Shown: positions 26,680-36,156, counted from the stretch's first letter. The stretch: 64,000 bases of DNA from Streptomyces venezuelae (GCF_008642295.1 NZ_CP029190.1:5005501-5069500); one strand, 5' to 3'. Translations and numbers: made by a program. Notes: a model not told the origin generated them from the letters alone.

Positions 26680-27807
26680 GTGGCAGGGGCAAGGCAGCAC
26701 GTGGTGGATGCCCGCAGGATCGTGGTCAAGGTCGGCTCCTCCTCCCTGACCACCGCCGCCGGCGGCCTGGACGCCGACCGCGTGGACGCGCTGGTGGACG
26801 TCCTGGCCAAGGCGCGCAGCGGCGGCGAGAAGGAGATCGTGCTGGTCTCCTCCGGCGCCATCGCCGCCGGGCTCGCCCCGCTCGGCCTGCGCCGCCGCCC
26901 CAAGGACCTGGCCCGCCAGCAGGCCGCGGCCAGCGTGGGCCAGGGCCTGCTGGTCGCCCGCTACACCGCCTCCTTCGCCCGGTACGGCGTACGCGTCGGC
27001 CAGGTGCTGCTGACCACCGACGACACCAGCCGCCGCGCCCACTACCGCAATGCCTACCGCACCCTGGACCAGCTCCTGGAGATGGGCGCCCTCCCGGTCG
27101 TCAACGAGAACGACACCGTCGCCACGGACGAGATCCGCTTCGGCGACAACGACCGGCTCGCCGCCCTCGTCGCCCACCTGGTCCGCGCCGATCTCCTGGT
27201 CCTCCTCTCGGACGTGGACGGCCTCTACGACGGCGACCCCTCCCAGCCCGGCACCACCCGGATCGAGGAGGTCCGCGGCCCCGAGGACATCGCCCATGTC
27301 TCCATCGGCAGCGCCGGCAAGGCCGGGGTCGGCACCGGCGGCATGGTCACCAAGGTCGAGGCCGCCCGGATCGCCGCCGCCGCGGGCATCCCGGTCGTCC
27401 TGACCTCCGCCAGTCAGGCCGCCGACGCCCTCTCCGGCCGTACCACCGGAACCCTTTTCCACCCCACCGGGCGCCGCTCCGCCGACCGCCTGCTGTGGCT
27501 CCAGCACGCCTCCACCCCCCAGGGTCACCTGGTCCTCGATGAGGGCGCGGTCCGTGCGGTCACCGAACGCGGCGGCTCCCTGCTGCCCGCGGGCATCGCC
27601 GCGGTCGAGGGCGATTTCTCCGCCGGGGACCCGGTGGAGCTCCGGTCCGCCGACGGCCGGCCGATCGCCCGAGGCCTGGTCAACTTCGACGCGAAGGAGC
27701 TTCCGCAGCTGCTCGGACGCTCCACTCGAGAGCTGGCACGGGAACTCGGACCCGAGTACGAACGCGAGGTCGTCCACCGGGACGATCTGGTTCTGCTGCA
27801 GGGCTGA
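26680..27807 (+). CDS. proB: Glutamate 5-kinase
   Basis: 375 aa first enzyme of proline synthesis, phosphorylating glutamate. The amino-acid-kinase domain (about 1-260) carries ARRIVVKVGSSSLT-like RIVVKVGSSSL, VSSGAIAAG, VVNENDTVATDEIRFGDNDRLAALVA and SDVDGLYDGDP. A C-terminal PUA domain (about 280-360) follows, as in the proline-feedback-regulated long form. GGGGAG lies 3 bases before the GTG at 26680, a short gap. A GTG at 26701 is the alternative start and leaves all motifs intact. proA is downstream but separated by a small gene and a repeat-rich gap. Confidence 0.94.
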   Translation: MAGARQHVVDARRIVVKVGSSSLTTAAGGLDADRVDALVDVLAKARSGGEKEIVLVSSGAIAAGLAPLGLRRRPKDLARQQAAASVGQGLLVARYTASFARYGVRVGQVLLTTDDTSRRAHYRNAYRTLDQLLEMGALPVVNENDTVATDEIRFGDNDRLAALVAHLVRADLLVLLSDVDGLYDGDPSQPGTTRIEEVRGPEDIAHVSIGSAGKAGVGTGGMVTKVEAARIAAAAGIPVVLTSASQAADALSGRTTGTLFHPTGRRSADRLLWLQHASTPQGHLVLDEGAVRAVTERGGSLLPAGIAAVEGDFSAGDPVELRSADGRPIARGLVNFDAKELPQLLGRSTRELARELGPEYEREVVHRDDLVLLQG

Positions 27808-27891
27808 GGTTCGGCAAAACCGCCGCGCAGGGGGCCGGGGACTGGTCAACTGTGGGAATCGGGCAGACACGCAGGGCAGAGGAGGCGACTG

Positions 27892-28290
27892 GTGAGACGA
27901 GCGCTGACCAGCGTCGCGGGCGGCGGCGGTGAGGAACACGACCAGGACGCGTCCCGCCTGTGGCACATCACCCTCAGCGTCTCCGGCAAGCCGGTGCCGC
28001 TGGCCGAGGTCCGGCGCGGGCTGGAACAGCTGGCCCACGACCACCCCTTCCTCCTCACCAGCCGGTACGCCGACGACCACGCGGAGATCCGCTACTGGGA
28101 GGAGGCCCGCGACCTCCACGATGCGGCGGCCGTCGCGCTCCGGCTCTGGGGCGAGCACCGCTCCTCGGCGAAGCTGCCGCCCTGGGAGATCGTCGGCCTG
28201 GAGGTCATCGACCGCGCGACCTACCACCAACGCGTGGCAGAGGGCTACGGCCCACCCCCGGCCCACCCGGTAGGCGTCCACCCGTACTGA
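27892..28290 (+). CDS. Conserved hypothetical protein
   Basis: 132 aa soluble protein without a recognised domain. The central part (LWHITLSVSGKPVPLAEVRRGLEQLAHDHPFLLTSRYADDHAEIRYWEEA) looks like a compact alpha/beta fold with a regular hydrophobic pattern, followed by a helix with AVALRLWGEHR and a Pro-rich tail. GGAGGCGACTG precedes the GTG at 27892. It lies between proB and proA and keeps normal codon usage, so it is a real gene. I believe it is common at this place in streptomycetes. Confidence 0.75.
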   Translation: MRRALTSVAGGGGEEHDQDASRLWHITLSVSGKPVPLAEVRRGLEQLAHDHPFLLTSRYADDHAEIRYWEEARDLHDAAAVALRLWGEHRSSAKLPPWEIVGLEVIDRATYHQRVAEGYGPPPAHPVGVHPY

Positions 28291-28680
28291 CCCCCTCCGG
28301 GGTGGGCAGGCGTTCCGCGGGGCGGAGCGGGGTCCGGGGCGGAAGCCCCGAAGGGTGCCGGGCGGAGCCCGGTGCGGCTCCGGGGGCGCAGCCCCGAGGG
28401 GGGTGCCGGGCGGAGCCCGGGCACCCTGGAACGGGGTCCGGGGCGGAGCCCCGGTTCCTGGGGGCACCTCCCAGCGGTAGCTGGGGGAGAAGGGGCGGGG
28501 TGGGGGAGAGCCCCGCGCAGCGGACCCGCAGCCCGCCGGGCCGAGTGTCCGGGGCGGGACGGGGCGTGGCTCAGCTCAGCCGACCCGCAGCCCCGCCCGG
28601 CCGAGGGCCCGCGGCACGATCGCCCACACGGCGGCGGCCGTCTCGCGGGCCGGAACCCCGCCGGGCAGGCCCGGCAACCG
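28291..28680. repeat. Gene-free stretch packed with GC-rich intergenic hairpin repeats
   Basis: About 400 bases without a gene. It holds several copies of short self-complementary units of the type GGGGCGGAGCCCC and GCCGGGCGGAGCCCGG, plus a separate unit CTCCCAGCGGTAGCTGGGGG. Runs of such hairpins occur in streptomycete intergenic DNA and are thought to be repetitive elements of unknown function. They may terminate transcription. No coding potential is convincing on either strand. Confidence 0.7.
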
Positions 28681-28683
28681 CAC

Positions 28684-28689
28684 TACGCT
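28684..28689 (+). promoter_or_regulatory. -10 element of a probable leaderless proA promoter
   Basis: TACGCT ends exactly 6 bases before the proA ATG at 28696, so the mRNA would start at the A of the ATG. There is no ribosome binding site. Confidence 0.5.
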
Positions 28690-28695
28690 GGACGC

Positions 28696-29985
28696 ATGAC
28701 CTCGCTGAACGACGCCGCCGCAGCCGCCACGTCCCCCGTGATCGCCACCGCGCAAGCCGCCCGCACCGCCGCCGCGGCCATCGCCCCGCTCCCGCGGTCC
28801 GCCAAGGACACCGCCCTGCTGGCCATCGCGGACGCGCTGGAGGCCCGTACCGCCGAGATCGTCGAGGCCAACGCCCAGGACATCGCCAAGGCCCGCGCCG
28901 CCGGCACCAGCGAGACCGTCATCGACCGGCTCACCCTCACCCCCGACCGGGTGAGCGCCATCGCCGCCGACGTCCGGGACGTCGCCGCCCTGCCCGACCC
29001 GGTCGGCGAGGTCGTCCGCGGGTCCACCCTCCCCAACGGCATCGACCTCCGCCAGATCCGCGTCCCGCTCGGCGTCGTCGGCATCATCTACGAGGCCCGC
29101 CCCAACGTCACCGTCGACGCCGCCGCCCTCTGCCTGAAGTCCGGCAACGCCGTCCTCCTGCGCGGCAGCTCCTCCGCCTACGCCTCCAACACCGCCCTCG
29201 TCGCCATCCTGCGCGACGCGGTCCAGAGCACCGGCATCCCCGCCGATGCCATCCAGCTCGTCCCCGGCGAGAGCCGCGACTCCGTCCGCGAACTGATGCG
29301 CGCCCGCGGCCTGGTCGACGTGCTCATCCCGCGCGGCGGCGCCTCCCTCATCAAGACCGTGGTGGAGGAGTCCACCGTCCCGGTCATCGAGACCGGCACC
29401 GGAAACTGCCATGTGTACGTCGACGCCCAGGCCGACCTCGACATGGCCGTGCAGATCCTCGTCAACTCCAAGGCCCAGCGGCCCTCGGTCTGCAACGCCG
29501 CCGAGACCCTTCTGGTCCACCGGGACATCGCCGCCGCCTTCCTGCCGCTCGCCCTCGACGCCCTCGCGGACGCCGGGGTGACCGTCCACGGCGACGCCGC
29601 CGTCCTCGCCGCCGCCGAGGACAGCAAGGTCACGGCGCTGCCCGCCACCGACGAGGACTGGGCCGCCGAGTACCTGTCCTACGACATCGCCGCCGCCGTG
29701 GTCGGCTCCCTCGACGAGGCCGTCGCCCACATCCGCCGCTGGACCTCCGGCCACACCGAGGCCATCGTCACCACCTCGCAGGCCGCCGCCCGCCGCTTCA
29801 CCCAGCTGGTCGACTCCACCACCGTCGCCGTGAACGCCTCCACCCGGTTCACCGACGGTGGCCAGTTCGGCTTCGGCGCGGAGATCGGGATCTCCACCCA
29901 GAAGCTGCACGCCCGCGGCCCGATGGGCCTTCCCGAGCTCACCTCGACCAAGTACATCGTCACCGGCGACGGTCACGTACGGTAG
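28696..29985 (+). CDS. proA: Glutamate-5-semialdehyde dehydrogenase
   Basis: 429 aa NADPH-dependent reductase acting on the glutamyl phosphate made by ProB. It has the aldehyde-dehydrogenase fold with the catalytic C266 ([14 protein letters not shown]), the ProA signature [21 protein letters not shown] and LLRGSSSA. Near the C terminus are [23 protein letters not shown] and [10 protein letters not shown]. Family length is 415-430, so it is complete. The ATG at 28696 is conserved in position relative to the fold and probably leaderless. Confidence 0.95.
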   Translation: MTSLNDAAAAATSPVIATAQAARTAAAAIAPLPRSAKDTALLAIADALEARTAEIVEANAQDIAKARAAGTSETVIDRLTLTPDRVSAIAADVRDVAALPDPVGEVVRGSTLPNGIDLRQIRVPLGVVGIIYEARPNVTVDAAALCLKSGNAVLLRGSSSAYASNTALVAILRDAVQSTGIPADAIQLVPGESRDSVRELMRARGLVDVLIPRGGASLIKTVVEESTVPVIETGTGNCHVYVDAQADLDMAVQILVNSKAQRPSVCNAAETLLVHRDIAAAFLPLALDALADAGVTVHGDAAVLAAAEDSKVTALPATDEDWAAEYLSYDIAAAVVGSLDEAVAHIRRWTSGHTEAIVTTSQAAARRFTQLVDSTTVAVNASTRFTDGGQFGFGAEIGISTQKLHARGPMGLPELTSTKYIVTGDGHVR

Positions 29986-30050
29986 TCGCCCCGCGGACTC
30001 CGCGTGGCCGAATTCCGGTCGCTGCCCTGCCCAAAACCGTTGGCCAGGTC

Positions 30051-30056
30051 TACGCT
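30051..30056 (+). promoter_or_regulatory. -10 element of a probable leaderless promoter
   Basis: TACGCT is followed by GGACCC and the GTG at 30063, the same arrangement as at proA (TACGCT, GGACGC, ATG). Confidence 0.5.
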
Positions 30057-30062
30057 GGACCC

Positions 30063-30626
30063 GTGCCGGACGACGTGGGGGGCAAGCCGTTCCCGGATCA
30101 CGGGGAGCCCGACGACGACCGCGGAGGCGCGGATCAGGACTTCGCCTCCGTGGTCTTCGACGAGGCCTTCGTCCGGAGCGCCGAGATCCATGAACCGAGC
30201 GCCGCGGAGCGGCTGCGCGAGGCCGAAGCGGCCCGCGCCGTCGCCGGCGGGCGCCCGACCGACGAGGACCCCTTCGAGGGGTACCCGTACGGCTGGCCCG
30301 ACGGCCATCCCGACGGCTACGGCCCCGGGGACCTCCCGGACGAGGCCTACGACGGCACCGCCGGATACGGGTACGGATACGGCTACGGCCCGTACGGAGC
30401 GTACGGCGGGGCCCTGCGCCCCTACCGCGGCCGGTCCCGCTGGCTGCGGCCGGTGGCCTGGGTGCTCGCCGTGGTGATGGGCATCGGCATGGTCGCCCTC
30501 GCCTTCATCGCCGTCTACCGCGGTGCCTCCGGCGACTCCGGCCAGGCTCCGCCCCCTGCCAGGACCCCGCTGACGGAAGTCAGTGGCGATGGCGCGTTTA
30601 CGTACCCTGCCGGCCGCCAACCCTGA
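30063..30626 (+). CDS. Actinobacterial membrane protein with SVVFDE motif (paralogue 1)
   Basis: 187 aa single-pass protein of unknown function. The N terminus is acidic, then comes FASVVFDEAFVRSAEIHEPSA, a motif shared with the next gene. A Gly/Tyr/Pro-rich linker (GYGYGYGYGPYGAYGG) precedes one transmembrane segment at about residues 138-160. The short Pro-rich exit is extracellular. The shared motif in the cytoplasmic part suggests binding of a common partner. The next gene starts 34 bases later. It may be part of the wall-assembly machinery, given the nearby LCP and mre genes, but that is inference. Confidence 0.8.
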   Translation: MPDDVGGKPFPDHGEPDDDRGGADQDFASVVFDEAFVRSAEIHEPSAAERLREAEAARAVAGGRPTDEDPFEGYPYGWPDGHPDGYGPGDLPDEAYDGTAGYGYGYGYGPYGAYGGALRPYRGRSRWLRPVAWVLAVVMGIGMVALAFIAVYRGASGDSGQAPPPARTPLTEVSGDGAFTYPAGRQP

Positions 30627-30660
30627 AGGTACGACCCCCTCCCGGAGCAGGGAGATGCAC

Positions 30661-31800
30661 ATGGCCGTGCCAGGAGACCCACCTGACGGCACCCCCGACG
30701 GCATCGGCGGTGGCGAGGAAGACCACCGGACGGACGAATACCGTTCGGTGGTGTTCGACGAGGACTTCATCCGGGCTGCCCGGCTCCAGGAGTACTCCGC
30801 CGACGAACGCATGGGCGAACACGCCCGCGCCGTGCGCAGCCGCTCCCTGTGGTCCTCCGGCGCCCCCCGGACCAGTACCCCCGGCCGCGGCGCCCGCCAG
30901 GGCATGCTGCTGGTGCTGCTCGTCGCCCTGGCCTTCGCCGCGGCCGTCTACATGGGCATGCGGAATCCGTACGCCATCCCGCCCGGCCGGACCACCGAGC
31001 CGATGGCGAGCACGGTGGTGCCGCTCGCCCCCGCCGACACCGTCCCCGGCGGCCGGCCCGCCGAGCTGTACGCGAAGAGCCCGGCCGACCCGTACCGGGT
31101 CGGCGCGGCCGGCATCACCCTCCCGGCAGTGCACCGCACCGCGCACTTCACGGACACCCAGGTGGTCACCGCGCTGTCGGTGGCCAAGGACTACCTGGTG
31201 CAGTCCTCCCTGGAGCCCGACGTGCTGAACGGAAGCGCCTACCGGCCGGTGCGGCTGCTGCTCGACCCCGACCAGCTGGACCAGTTCGACCGCAGCATGG
31301 GCTCCCCGCGCAGCGACGGCCGGCACGCGGCCACCGGCTGGCTGGTCCGCTTCGACCCGGCCACCGCCGTGGTGGCCGACTCCCGGATCCGGGTGCACGG
31401 CACCCTGGACTTCGCGGAGGTGGCCCCGGACGTCCTGGAGGTCATCTCCGACCACGTGTTCGTGTACGCCGTCCGCCCCGCCGTCGGCCCGCGGGCCGAA
31501 GCGGAACAGGCCTCGCTGTTCACCGTCCGGCGCGAGCTGCGGCTGCGCTTCGACCGGGACGACCTGGTGGCCCGGCGGGCCGAACTGGTGTCGGCCTATG
31601 TCATGGCCGGACCGCAGGACTGCGCCGCCGACCCGGCCGCGGGCTTCACACCGCTGCTCGCCGGGGCCCGCGCCACCACGGTGGGCCCGGCGGCCACCGA
31701 CCCCTTCGCAGGCAGCGAGACGCGCCGCGCGGCCGGGCTGTGCGGCGTACTGGCGACCGAGACCGAGCCGTCCCCGCCGCCGCCCGCACCGGCGCCCTGA
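30661..31800 (+). CDS. Actinobacterial membrane protein with SVVFDE motif (paralogue 2)
   Basis: 379 aa. The cytoplasmic N terminus repeats the motif of the previous gene (YRSVVFDEDFIRAARLQEYSADERM). One transmembrane segment (about 80-100: GMLLVLLVALAFAAAVYMG) is followed by a ~280-residue extracytoplasmic domain with no recognised family, containing RTAHFTDTQVVTALSVAKDYLVQSS and two Cys (DCAAD, GLCGVL). I chose the ATG at 30661: GGGAG lies 6 bases upstream. ATG 30655 is too close to it. It resembles streptomycete proteins linked by two-hybrid work to the spore-wall complex (recalled, not checked). Confidence 0.8.
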   Translation: MAVPGDPPDGTPDGIGGGEEDHRTDEYRSVVFDEDFIRAARLQEYSADERMGEHARAVRSRSLWSSGAPRTSTPGRGARQGMLLVLLVALAFAAAVYMGMRNPYAIPPGRTTEPMASTVVPLAPADTVPGGRPAELYAKSPADPYRVGAAGITLPAVHRTAHFTDTQVVTALSVAKDYLVQSSLEPDVLNGSAYRPVRLLLDPDQLDQFDRSMGSPRSDGRHAATGWLVRFDPATAVVADSRIRVHGTLDFAEVAPDVLEVISDHVFVYAVRPAVGPRAEAEQASLFTVRRELRLRFDRDDLVARRAELVSAYVMAGPQDCAADPAAGFTPLLAGARATTVGPAATDPFAGSETRRAAGLCGVLATETEPSPPPPAPAP

Positions 31801-31873
31801 CCACGCCTCGCTCCGGAGCGGACCGGACCGACCGCCACCAGCCGCCCGTTGGCGGCCGGTGGCGGCACGGCAA

Positions 31874-32971
31874 CTACCCGTCCTTGCCGCCGTCACCGGA
31901 GCCGGAGCCCGACCCCGAACCCGGGCGGGAGCCGGAAGCGCCGCCCGAACCGCCGCCGGTGAACCGGTCGCGCAGCGAGCCCGCCAGGTCGCCCGCCCCG
32001 CCCGCCAGGTCGCCGACCAGCTTCATCAGCGGGTCCTTGCTGGTGCGCACCGAGTCCGCGTAGTGCGAGGCGGACTGCCGGAAGGAGTCCGTCACCGAGG
32101 TGTCCTTGTCCTCCTCGCGGCGCGGGTAGTGGCCGTCCATGAGCCGCTGGAAGTCCCGGCTCTCCGCCCACTTCTTCAGCTCGGCCGCCCGGACCGTGCT
32201 GAAGGGGTGCGTCCGCGGCAGCATGTTGAGGATCTTCAGCACCGAGTCGCGCAGATCGCCGCCCGCCTCGTACTCCTCGGCCTGGGCGAGGAACGCGTCC
32301 ACGTTCATCTCGTGCAGGTGGTTGCCGCCGGCGATCTTCATCAGCCCGCGCATCGAGGCCTGGAGGTCCTGGCCCACCAGCAGACCGGCCCGGTCCGCCG
32401 ACAGCTCGGACTTGCGGAACCATTCGCGCAGCGCCGTGACGATCGCCGTGATCGCCACATTGCCCAGCGGGATCCAGGCGACCTTCAGCGCCAGGTTCGT
32501 CAGAAAGAGGAGGATCGTCCGGTACACCGAGTGACCCGACAGCGCGTGGCCCACCTCGTGGCCCACGACCGCCCGCATCTCCTCCTCGTCGAGCAGCTCG
32601 ACCAGACCGGTGGTCACCACGATGATCGGCTCGTCCAGGCCGATGCACATGGCATTCGGCTTCGGGTCCTGCTGCACGAACATCTGCGGGACCTTCTCCA
32701 GGTCCAGGATGTAACAGGCGTCCCGCAGCATCGCGTACAGGTGCGGGAACTGGGTGTCGCCGACCCGCACCGTGTCGGACAGGAAGAGCAGCCGCAGGCT
32801 GCGCTCCGGCAGCAGCCCGCTCAATGCCTTGAACACGGTGTCGAAGCCGCTGAGCTTGCGCAGCGCCACCAGCGCCGACCGGTCCGCCGGGTGCTCGTAC
32901 GCCCGCGAGGAGATGTCCGGGAACCTCCTGCGGTCTCGCGCCGGCACCTTCTCGAATCCCGTGTCAGTCAT
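31874..32971 (-). CDS. M48-family zinc metalloprotease
   Basis: 365 aa. The zinc site is H138-E139-V-G-H142 (AVVGHEVGHALSGHS), with the third ligand region ELSADRAGLL (E189). Hydrophobic stretches around 150-180 suggest membrane association, as in HtpX/Ste24-like proteases. The C-terminal ~90 residues include ADSVRTSKDPLMKLVGDLAGG and a Gly/Ser repeat tail. GGGGGAGGGCGCG precedes the ATG at 32971. It is transcribed against its neighbours. The substrate is unknown; envelope protein quality control is the usual role. Confidence 0.88.
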   Translation of the reverse strand: MTDTGFEKVPARDRRRFPDISSRAYEHPADRSALVALRKLSGFDTVFKALSGLLPERSLRLLFLSDTVRVGDTQFPHLYAMLRDACYILDLEKVPQMFVQQDPKPNAMCIGLDEPIIVVTTGLVELLDEEEMRAVVGHEVGHALSGHSVYRTILLFLTNLALKVAWIPLGNVAITAIVTALREWFRKSELSADRAGLLVGQDLQASMRGLMKIAGGNHLHEMNVDAFLAQAEEYEAGGDLRDSVLKILNMLPRTHPFSTVRAAELKKWAESRDFQRLMDGHYPRREEDKDTSVTDSFRQSASHYADSVRTSKDPLMKLVGDLAGGAGDLAGSLRDRFTGGGSGGASGSRPGSGSGSGSGDGGKDG

Positions 32972-33112
32972 CGCGCCCTCCCCCTTGATCGGACTGCTTG
33001 TCCATGCGTCTATCCTCTCCAACGCCTGAGTCGGCGTGAGCGTGCCCCAGGCACCCGCATACGATGTGAGCGAAGTCTCCGCCCGCTCCCCGACCCGATA
33101 GGTACCTGCCTG

Positions 33113-33280
33113 ATGAGCCTCTCCACCACCGCCCAGAGCCTGGTTCTCCTCGCCTCGGAGGAGGCCGAGAAGCACGGCGGCAACCACGACAGCCTGAACC
33201 CGTATCTCACCGGCGGCGGCGCCTTCGTCGTGCTGATGCTGATGCTCTGGGTGACCACGCGCCTCAACCGCGACCGCTAG
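33113..33280 (+). CDS. Small single-pass membrane protein
   Basis: 55 aa: a short N-terminal soluble part ([21 protein letters not shown]), a Gly-rich turn (LTGGGAF), then one transmembrane helix ([13 protein letters not shown]) ending in Asn-Arg-Asp-Arg. It lies just upstream of nadD. The start ATG at 33113 follows ACCTGCCTG without a strong ribosome binding site. The composition and codon use support a real gene. Function unknown. Confidence 0.65.
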   Translation: MSLSTTAQSLVLLASEEAEKHGGNHDSLNPYLTGGGAFVVLMLMLWVTTRLNRDR

Positions 33281-33340
33281 GCACACCGCTTGTCGTACCG
33301 CTGGTCGTACCGCGACAGCAGCAGGGCGGTCCCGGGCCGG

Positions 33341-33346
33341 TATGGT
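33341..33346 (+). promoter_or_regulatory. -10 element near the nadD start
   Basis: TATGGT ends 8 bases before the ATG at 33355, leaving at most a couple of untranslated bases. Confidence 0.4.
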
Positions 33347-33354
33347 CTGCGCTC

Positions 33355-33972
33355 ATGGGAGAGCAGGAGATGCCTACCGGCCCGGTCAAGCGCCGGCTCG
33401 GCGTGATGGGCGGAACATTCGACCCGATCCACCACGGACACCTGGTGGCCGCGAGCGAGGTCGCCGCCCTTTTCCACCTCGATGAGGTGATCTTCGTACC
33501 CACGGGCGAGCCGTGGCAGAAGTCCCAGCGCGCGGTTTCCCCCGCCGAGGACCGCTATCTGATGACGGTCATCGCGACCGCATCCAACCCGCAGTTCTCG
33601 GTGAGCCGCATCGACATCGACCGCGGCGGCCCCACCTACACCATCGACACCCTGCGTGACCTGCGGCGTCTCAATGACGACGCGGACCTGTTCTTCATCA
33701 CGGGGGCCGACGCCCTGGCGCAGATCCTCACCTGGCGCAATGCCGAGGAGCTGTTCGCGCTGGCCCACTTCATCGGCGTCACCCGGCCCGGCCACCTGCT
33801 CACCGACGACGGCCTGCCCGAGGGCGGGGTGTCCCTGGTGGAGGTTCCGGCGCTGGCGATCTCCTCCACCGACTGCCGCATGCGCGTGGCCCAGGGGGAT
33901 CCGGTCTGGTACCTGGTGCCGGACGGTGTGGTGCGGTACATCGACAAGCGAGAGCTGTACCGCGGAGCCTGA
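33355..33972 (+). CDS. nadD: Nicotinate-nucleotide adenylyltransferase
   Basis: 205 aa enzyme joining ATP and nicotinate mononucleotide in NAD synthesis. It has the nucleotidyltransferase motif [14 protein letters not shown], the [13 protein letters not shown] segment, [15 protein letters not shown] and the C-terminal ISSTDCR motif (ISSTxxR). The length is normal. The LCP gene and rsfS follow in the same direction, an order usual in actinobacteria. A -10 hexamer sits 8 bases before the ATG. Confidence 0.96.
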   Translation: MGEQEMPTGPVKRRLGVMGGTFDPIHHGHLVAASEVAALFHLDEVIFVPTGEPWQKSQRAVSPAEDRYLMTVIATASNPQFSVSRIDIDRGGPTYTIDTLRDLRRLNDDADLFFITGADALAQILTWRNAEELFALAHFIGVTRPGHLLTDDGLPEGGVSLVEVPALAISSTDCRMRVAQGDPVWYLVPDGVVRYIDKRELYRGA

Positions 33973-33997
33973 GGTTCCGCATGAGAGGGGCACCGCG

Positions 33998-35611
33998 GTG
34001 AACGATCGACAGGAACCGCAGTTCATCGGCTACGACCAGTACGGGCAGCCGGTGTACGCGCAGGTGCCCGCGGACCCGCAGTCGTACGGACAGTACCCGC
34101 AGGCGTACGGGCAGCAACAGCAGGCGTACGGCTACGACGCGTACGGACAGCCCCAGCAGCAGTACTACGGGTACGAGCCTCAGCAGCCGCCGCAGCCCCA
34201 GCAGCCCCAGCAGCAGTGGATCCCGCAGCAGGCCCCGGCCCCCGGGCCGGAGACCGCAGCCCCCGAGCCGGCCGCCGGCCCCGCCCCGGAATCCGCCCCC
34301 GAACCCGCCCCGGTGCCGGAGCAGCGCCGGACCCCCGACTACCGCACCGAGCAGTTCTCCTTCCTCGACCAGCCCGACGAGGATTCCGAGGACGTCATCG
34401 ACTGGCTCAAGTTCACCGAGAGCCGCACCGAGCGTCGCGAGGAGGCCCGCCGGCGCGGCCGGAACCGGGTCGTGGCCCTGATCGTCGTCCTCGCCCTCTT
34501 CGTCGCCGCCGGCCTCGGCTACCTCTGGTACACGGACCGGCTGCCCTTCCTCGACGGCCCGGAGAAGGGCAAGGCAGCCGCCGCCCAGACCGGCCCGCAG
34601 AAACGCGACGTGATCGTCGTCCACCTGCACAACACCAAGAAGGGCGGTACCGCCACCGCCCTGCTGGTGGACAACGTCACCGCCAAGAAGGGCGCCACGG
34701 TCCTGCTCCCGAACGCGCTGTCCGTCCCCAAGGACGACGGCACCTCGGTGAACCTCGGCACCTCCGTCGCCGAGGACGGCCTGGGAGGCACCCGCGAGGC
34801 CCTGGACGCCATGCTGGGCACGAAGATCGGCGGCACCTGGCGGCTGGACACCCCGTACCTGGAGAACCTCGTCCAGGCGGTCGGCGGCATCGAGGTCGAC
34901 ACCGACACCGCCGTCCCCGCCGACGACGCCGCCAAGACCCCGGCCGTCGGCCAGGGCCAGAAGCAGAGCCTCAACGGCGCGATGGCGGTCGCGTACGCCA
35001 CCCACCGCGCCCAGGGCGAGCCGGAGGCCAAGCAGCTGGAGCGGTTCGGCCGGGTCCTCCTCGCCACCCTGCGCAAAATGCCGGGCGACGGGAAGGCGGC
35101 CGTCCTCACCATCGAATCCCTCGGCCAGATCCTGGACCCCTCGCTCACCGAGCAGGCCCTCGGCGGCTCGCTGGCCAAACTCGCCGAACACGCCAAGACC
35201 GGCGCCTACCGCACCGACGTCCTCCAGCTGAAGCCCGACGGCACCCTCACCGACGAGGCCGGCCGGTCCGTCGTCAAGGAGGTCCTAGGCGGCACCCTGA
35301 CCGCCTCCCAGGGCTCCTCCGCGACCCCGCGGGTCGGCCTGCGCAACGCCACCGGCAACGACAAGGCCCCGCTCGCCGCCAAGGCGGCGCTGGTCAACGG
35401 CGGCTACACGTTCGTCGACGGCGGCAAGGCCGGACAGCCCCAGACCGCCACGCAGATCACCTACGCGGACGAGGCACAGCGCCCCAAGGCCGTCGAGGTC
35501 GCCAAGACCCTCGGCCTGCCGGAGACGGTGGTCAAGAAGGCAGGGGCGGAGGGCGGCGCGGTCAACGCGGACGTCGTGGTGACCCTGGGCAAGGACTTCA
35601 AGGCCCCCTGA
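33998..35611 (+). CDS. LytR-CpsA-Psr (LCP) wall-polymer ligase with LytR C-terminal domain
   Basis: 537 aa. A long cytoplasmic Gln/Tyr/Pro-rich N terminus (repeats such as YGQPVYAQ, AYGQQQQAYGYDAYGQP) precedes one transmembrane segment near 155-175. The LCP domain (about 205-380) has DVIVVHLHNTKKGGTATALLV, TWRLDTPYLENLVQAVGGIEVD and a C-terminal ATHRAQGE-x-KQLERFGRVLLA block. A LytR_C domain (about 440-535) follows. LCP enzymes attach glycopolymers to peptidoglycan, consistent with the TagF-like cassette at 18-26 kb. Gene order suggests the orthologue of S. coelicolor PdtA (from memory). Start GTG 33998 with GAGAGGGGCACCGCG. Confidence 0.88.
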   Translation: MNDRQEPQFIGYDQYGQPVYAQVPADPQSYGQYPQAYGQQQQAYGYDAYGQPQQQYYGYEPQQPPQPQQPQQQWIPQQAPAPGPETAAPEPAAGPAPESAPEPAPVPEQRRTPDYRTEQFSFLDQPDEDSEDVIDWLKFTESRTERREEARRRGRNRVVALIVVLALFVAAGLGYLWYTDRLPFLDGPEKGKAAAAQTGPQKRDVIVVHLHNTKKGGTATALLVDNVTAKKGATVLLPNALSVPKDDGTSVNLGTSVAEDGLGGTREALDAMLGTKIGGTWRLDTPYLENLVQAVGGIEVDTDTAVPADDAAKTPAVGQGQKQSLNGAMAVAYATHRAQGEPEAKQLERFGRVLLATLRKMPGDGKAAVLTIESLGQILDPSLTEQALGGSLAKLAEHAKTGAYRTDVLQLKPDGTLTDEAGRSVVKEVLGGTLTASQGSSATPRVGLRNATGNDKAPLAAKAALVNGGYTFVDGGKAGQPQTATQITYADEAQRPKAVEVAKTLGLPETVVKKAGAEGGAVNADVVVTLGKDFKAP

Positions 35612-35709
35612 TCTGCGCCGATGATCTGCGCCGACGGCAATGGCGTGGGCGGCATCGGCAGCCCATGAGACCCTTGTAAGGATCTGCCCTCGACCCGAAA
35701 GCATGGCCA

Positions 35710-36156
35710 GTGACCGCCACGGACCGCTCCATCGAGCTCATCACCACCGCCGCCCAGGCGGCGGCCGACCGGCTCGCGCACGACATCATCGCGTACGACG
35801 TCAGCGACGTGCTGTCGATCACCGACGCCTTCCTGCTCGCCTCGGCGCCCAACGACCGCCAGGTCAAGTCGATCGTCGACGAGATCGAGGAGCGCCTGCT
35901 CAAGGAGCTCGGCGCCAAGCCGGTGCGCCGGGAGGGCGACCGCGACGCCCGCTGGATCCTGCTCGACTACGTCGACATCGTCGTCCACGTGCAGCACAGC
36001 GAGGAGCGCGTTTTCTACGCCCTGGAGCGGCTGTGGAAGGACTGCCCCGAGATCGAGCTGCCCGAGGACGCCAAGCTGACCAAGGGCAAGGCCGAGGAGC
36101 ACGCCAAGCTGCGCGCGGCGCAGGGCGATGACGACCTGGACGGTGATCTGTTCTGA
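35710..36156 (+). CDS. rsfS: Ribosome silencing factor RsfS
   Basis: 148 aa RsfS/Iojap protein, which binds ribosomal protein L14 and keeps subunits apart when nutrients fall. It has SDVLSITDAFLLASAPNDRQVKSIVDEIEE, then GDRDARWILLDYVDIVVHVQHSEERVFYALERLW, the family core, and a charged C-terminal extension of about 35 residues. The GTG at 35710 is used. The TGA overlaps the next gene's probable CTG start (CTGA). Confidence 0.95.
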   Translation: MTATDRSIELITTAAQAAADRLAHDIIAYDVSDVLSITDAFLLASAPNDRQVKSIVDEIEERLLKELGAKPVRREGDRDARWILLDYVDIVVHVQHSEERVFYALERLWKDCPEIELPEDAKLTKGKAEEHAKLRAAQGDDDLDGDLF

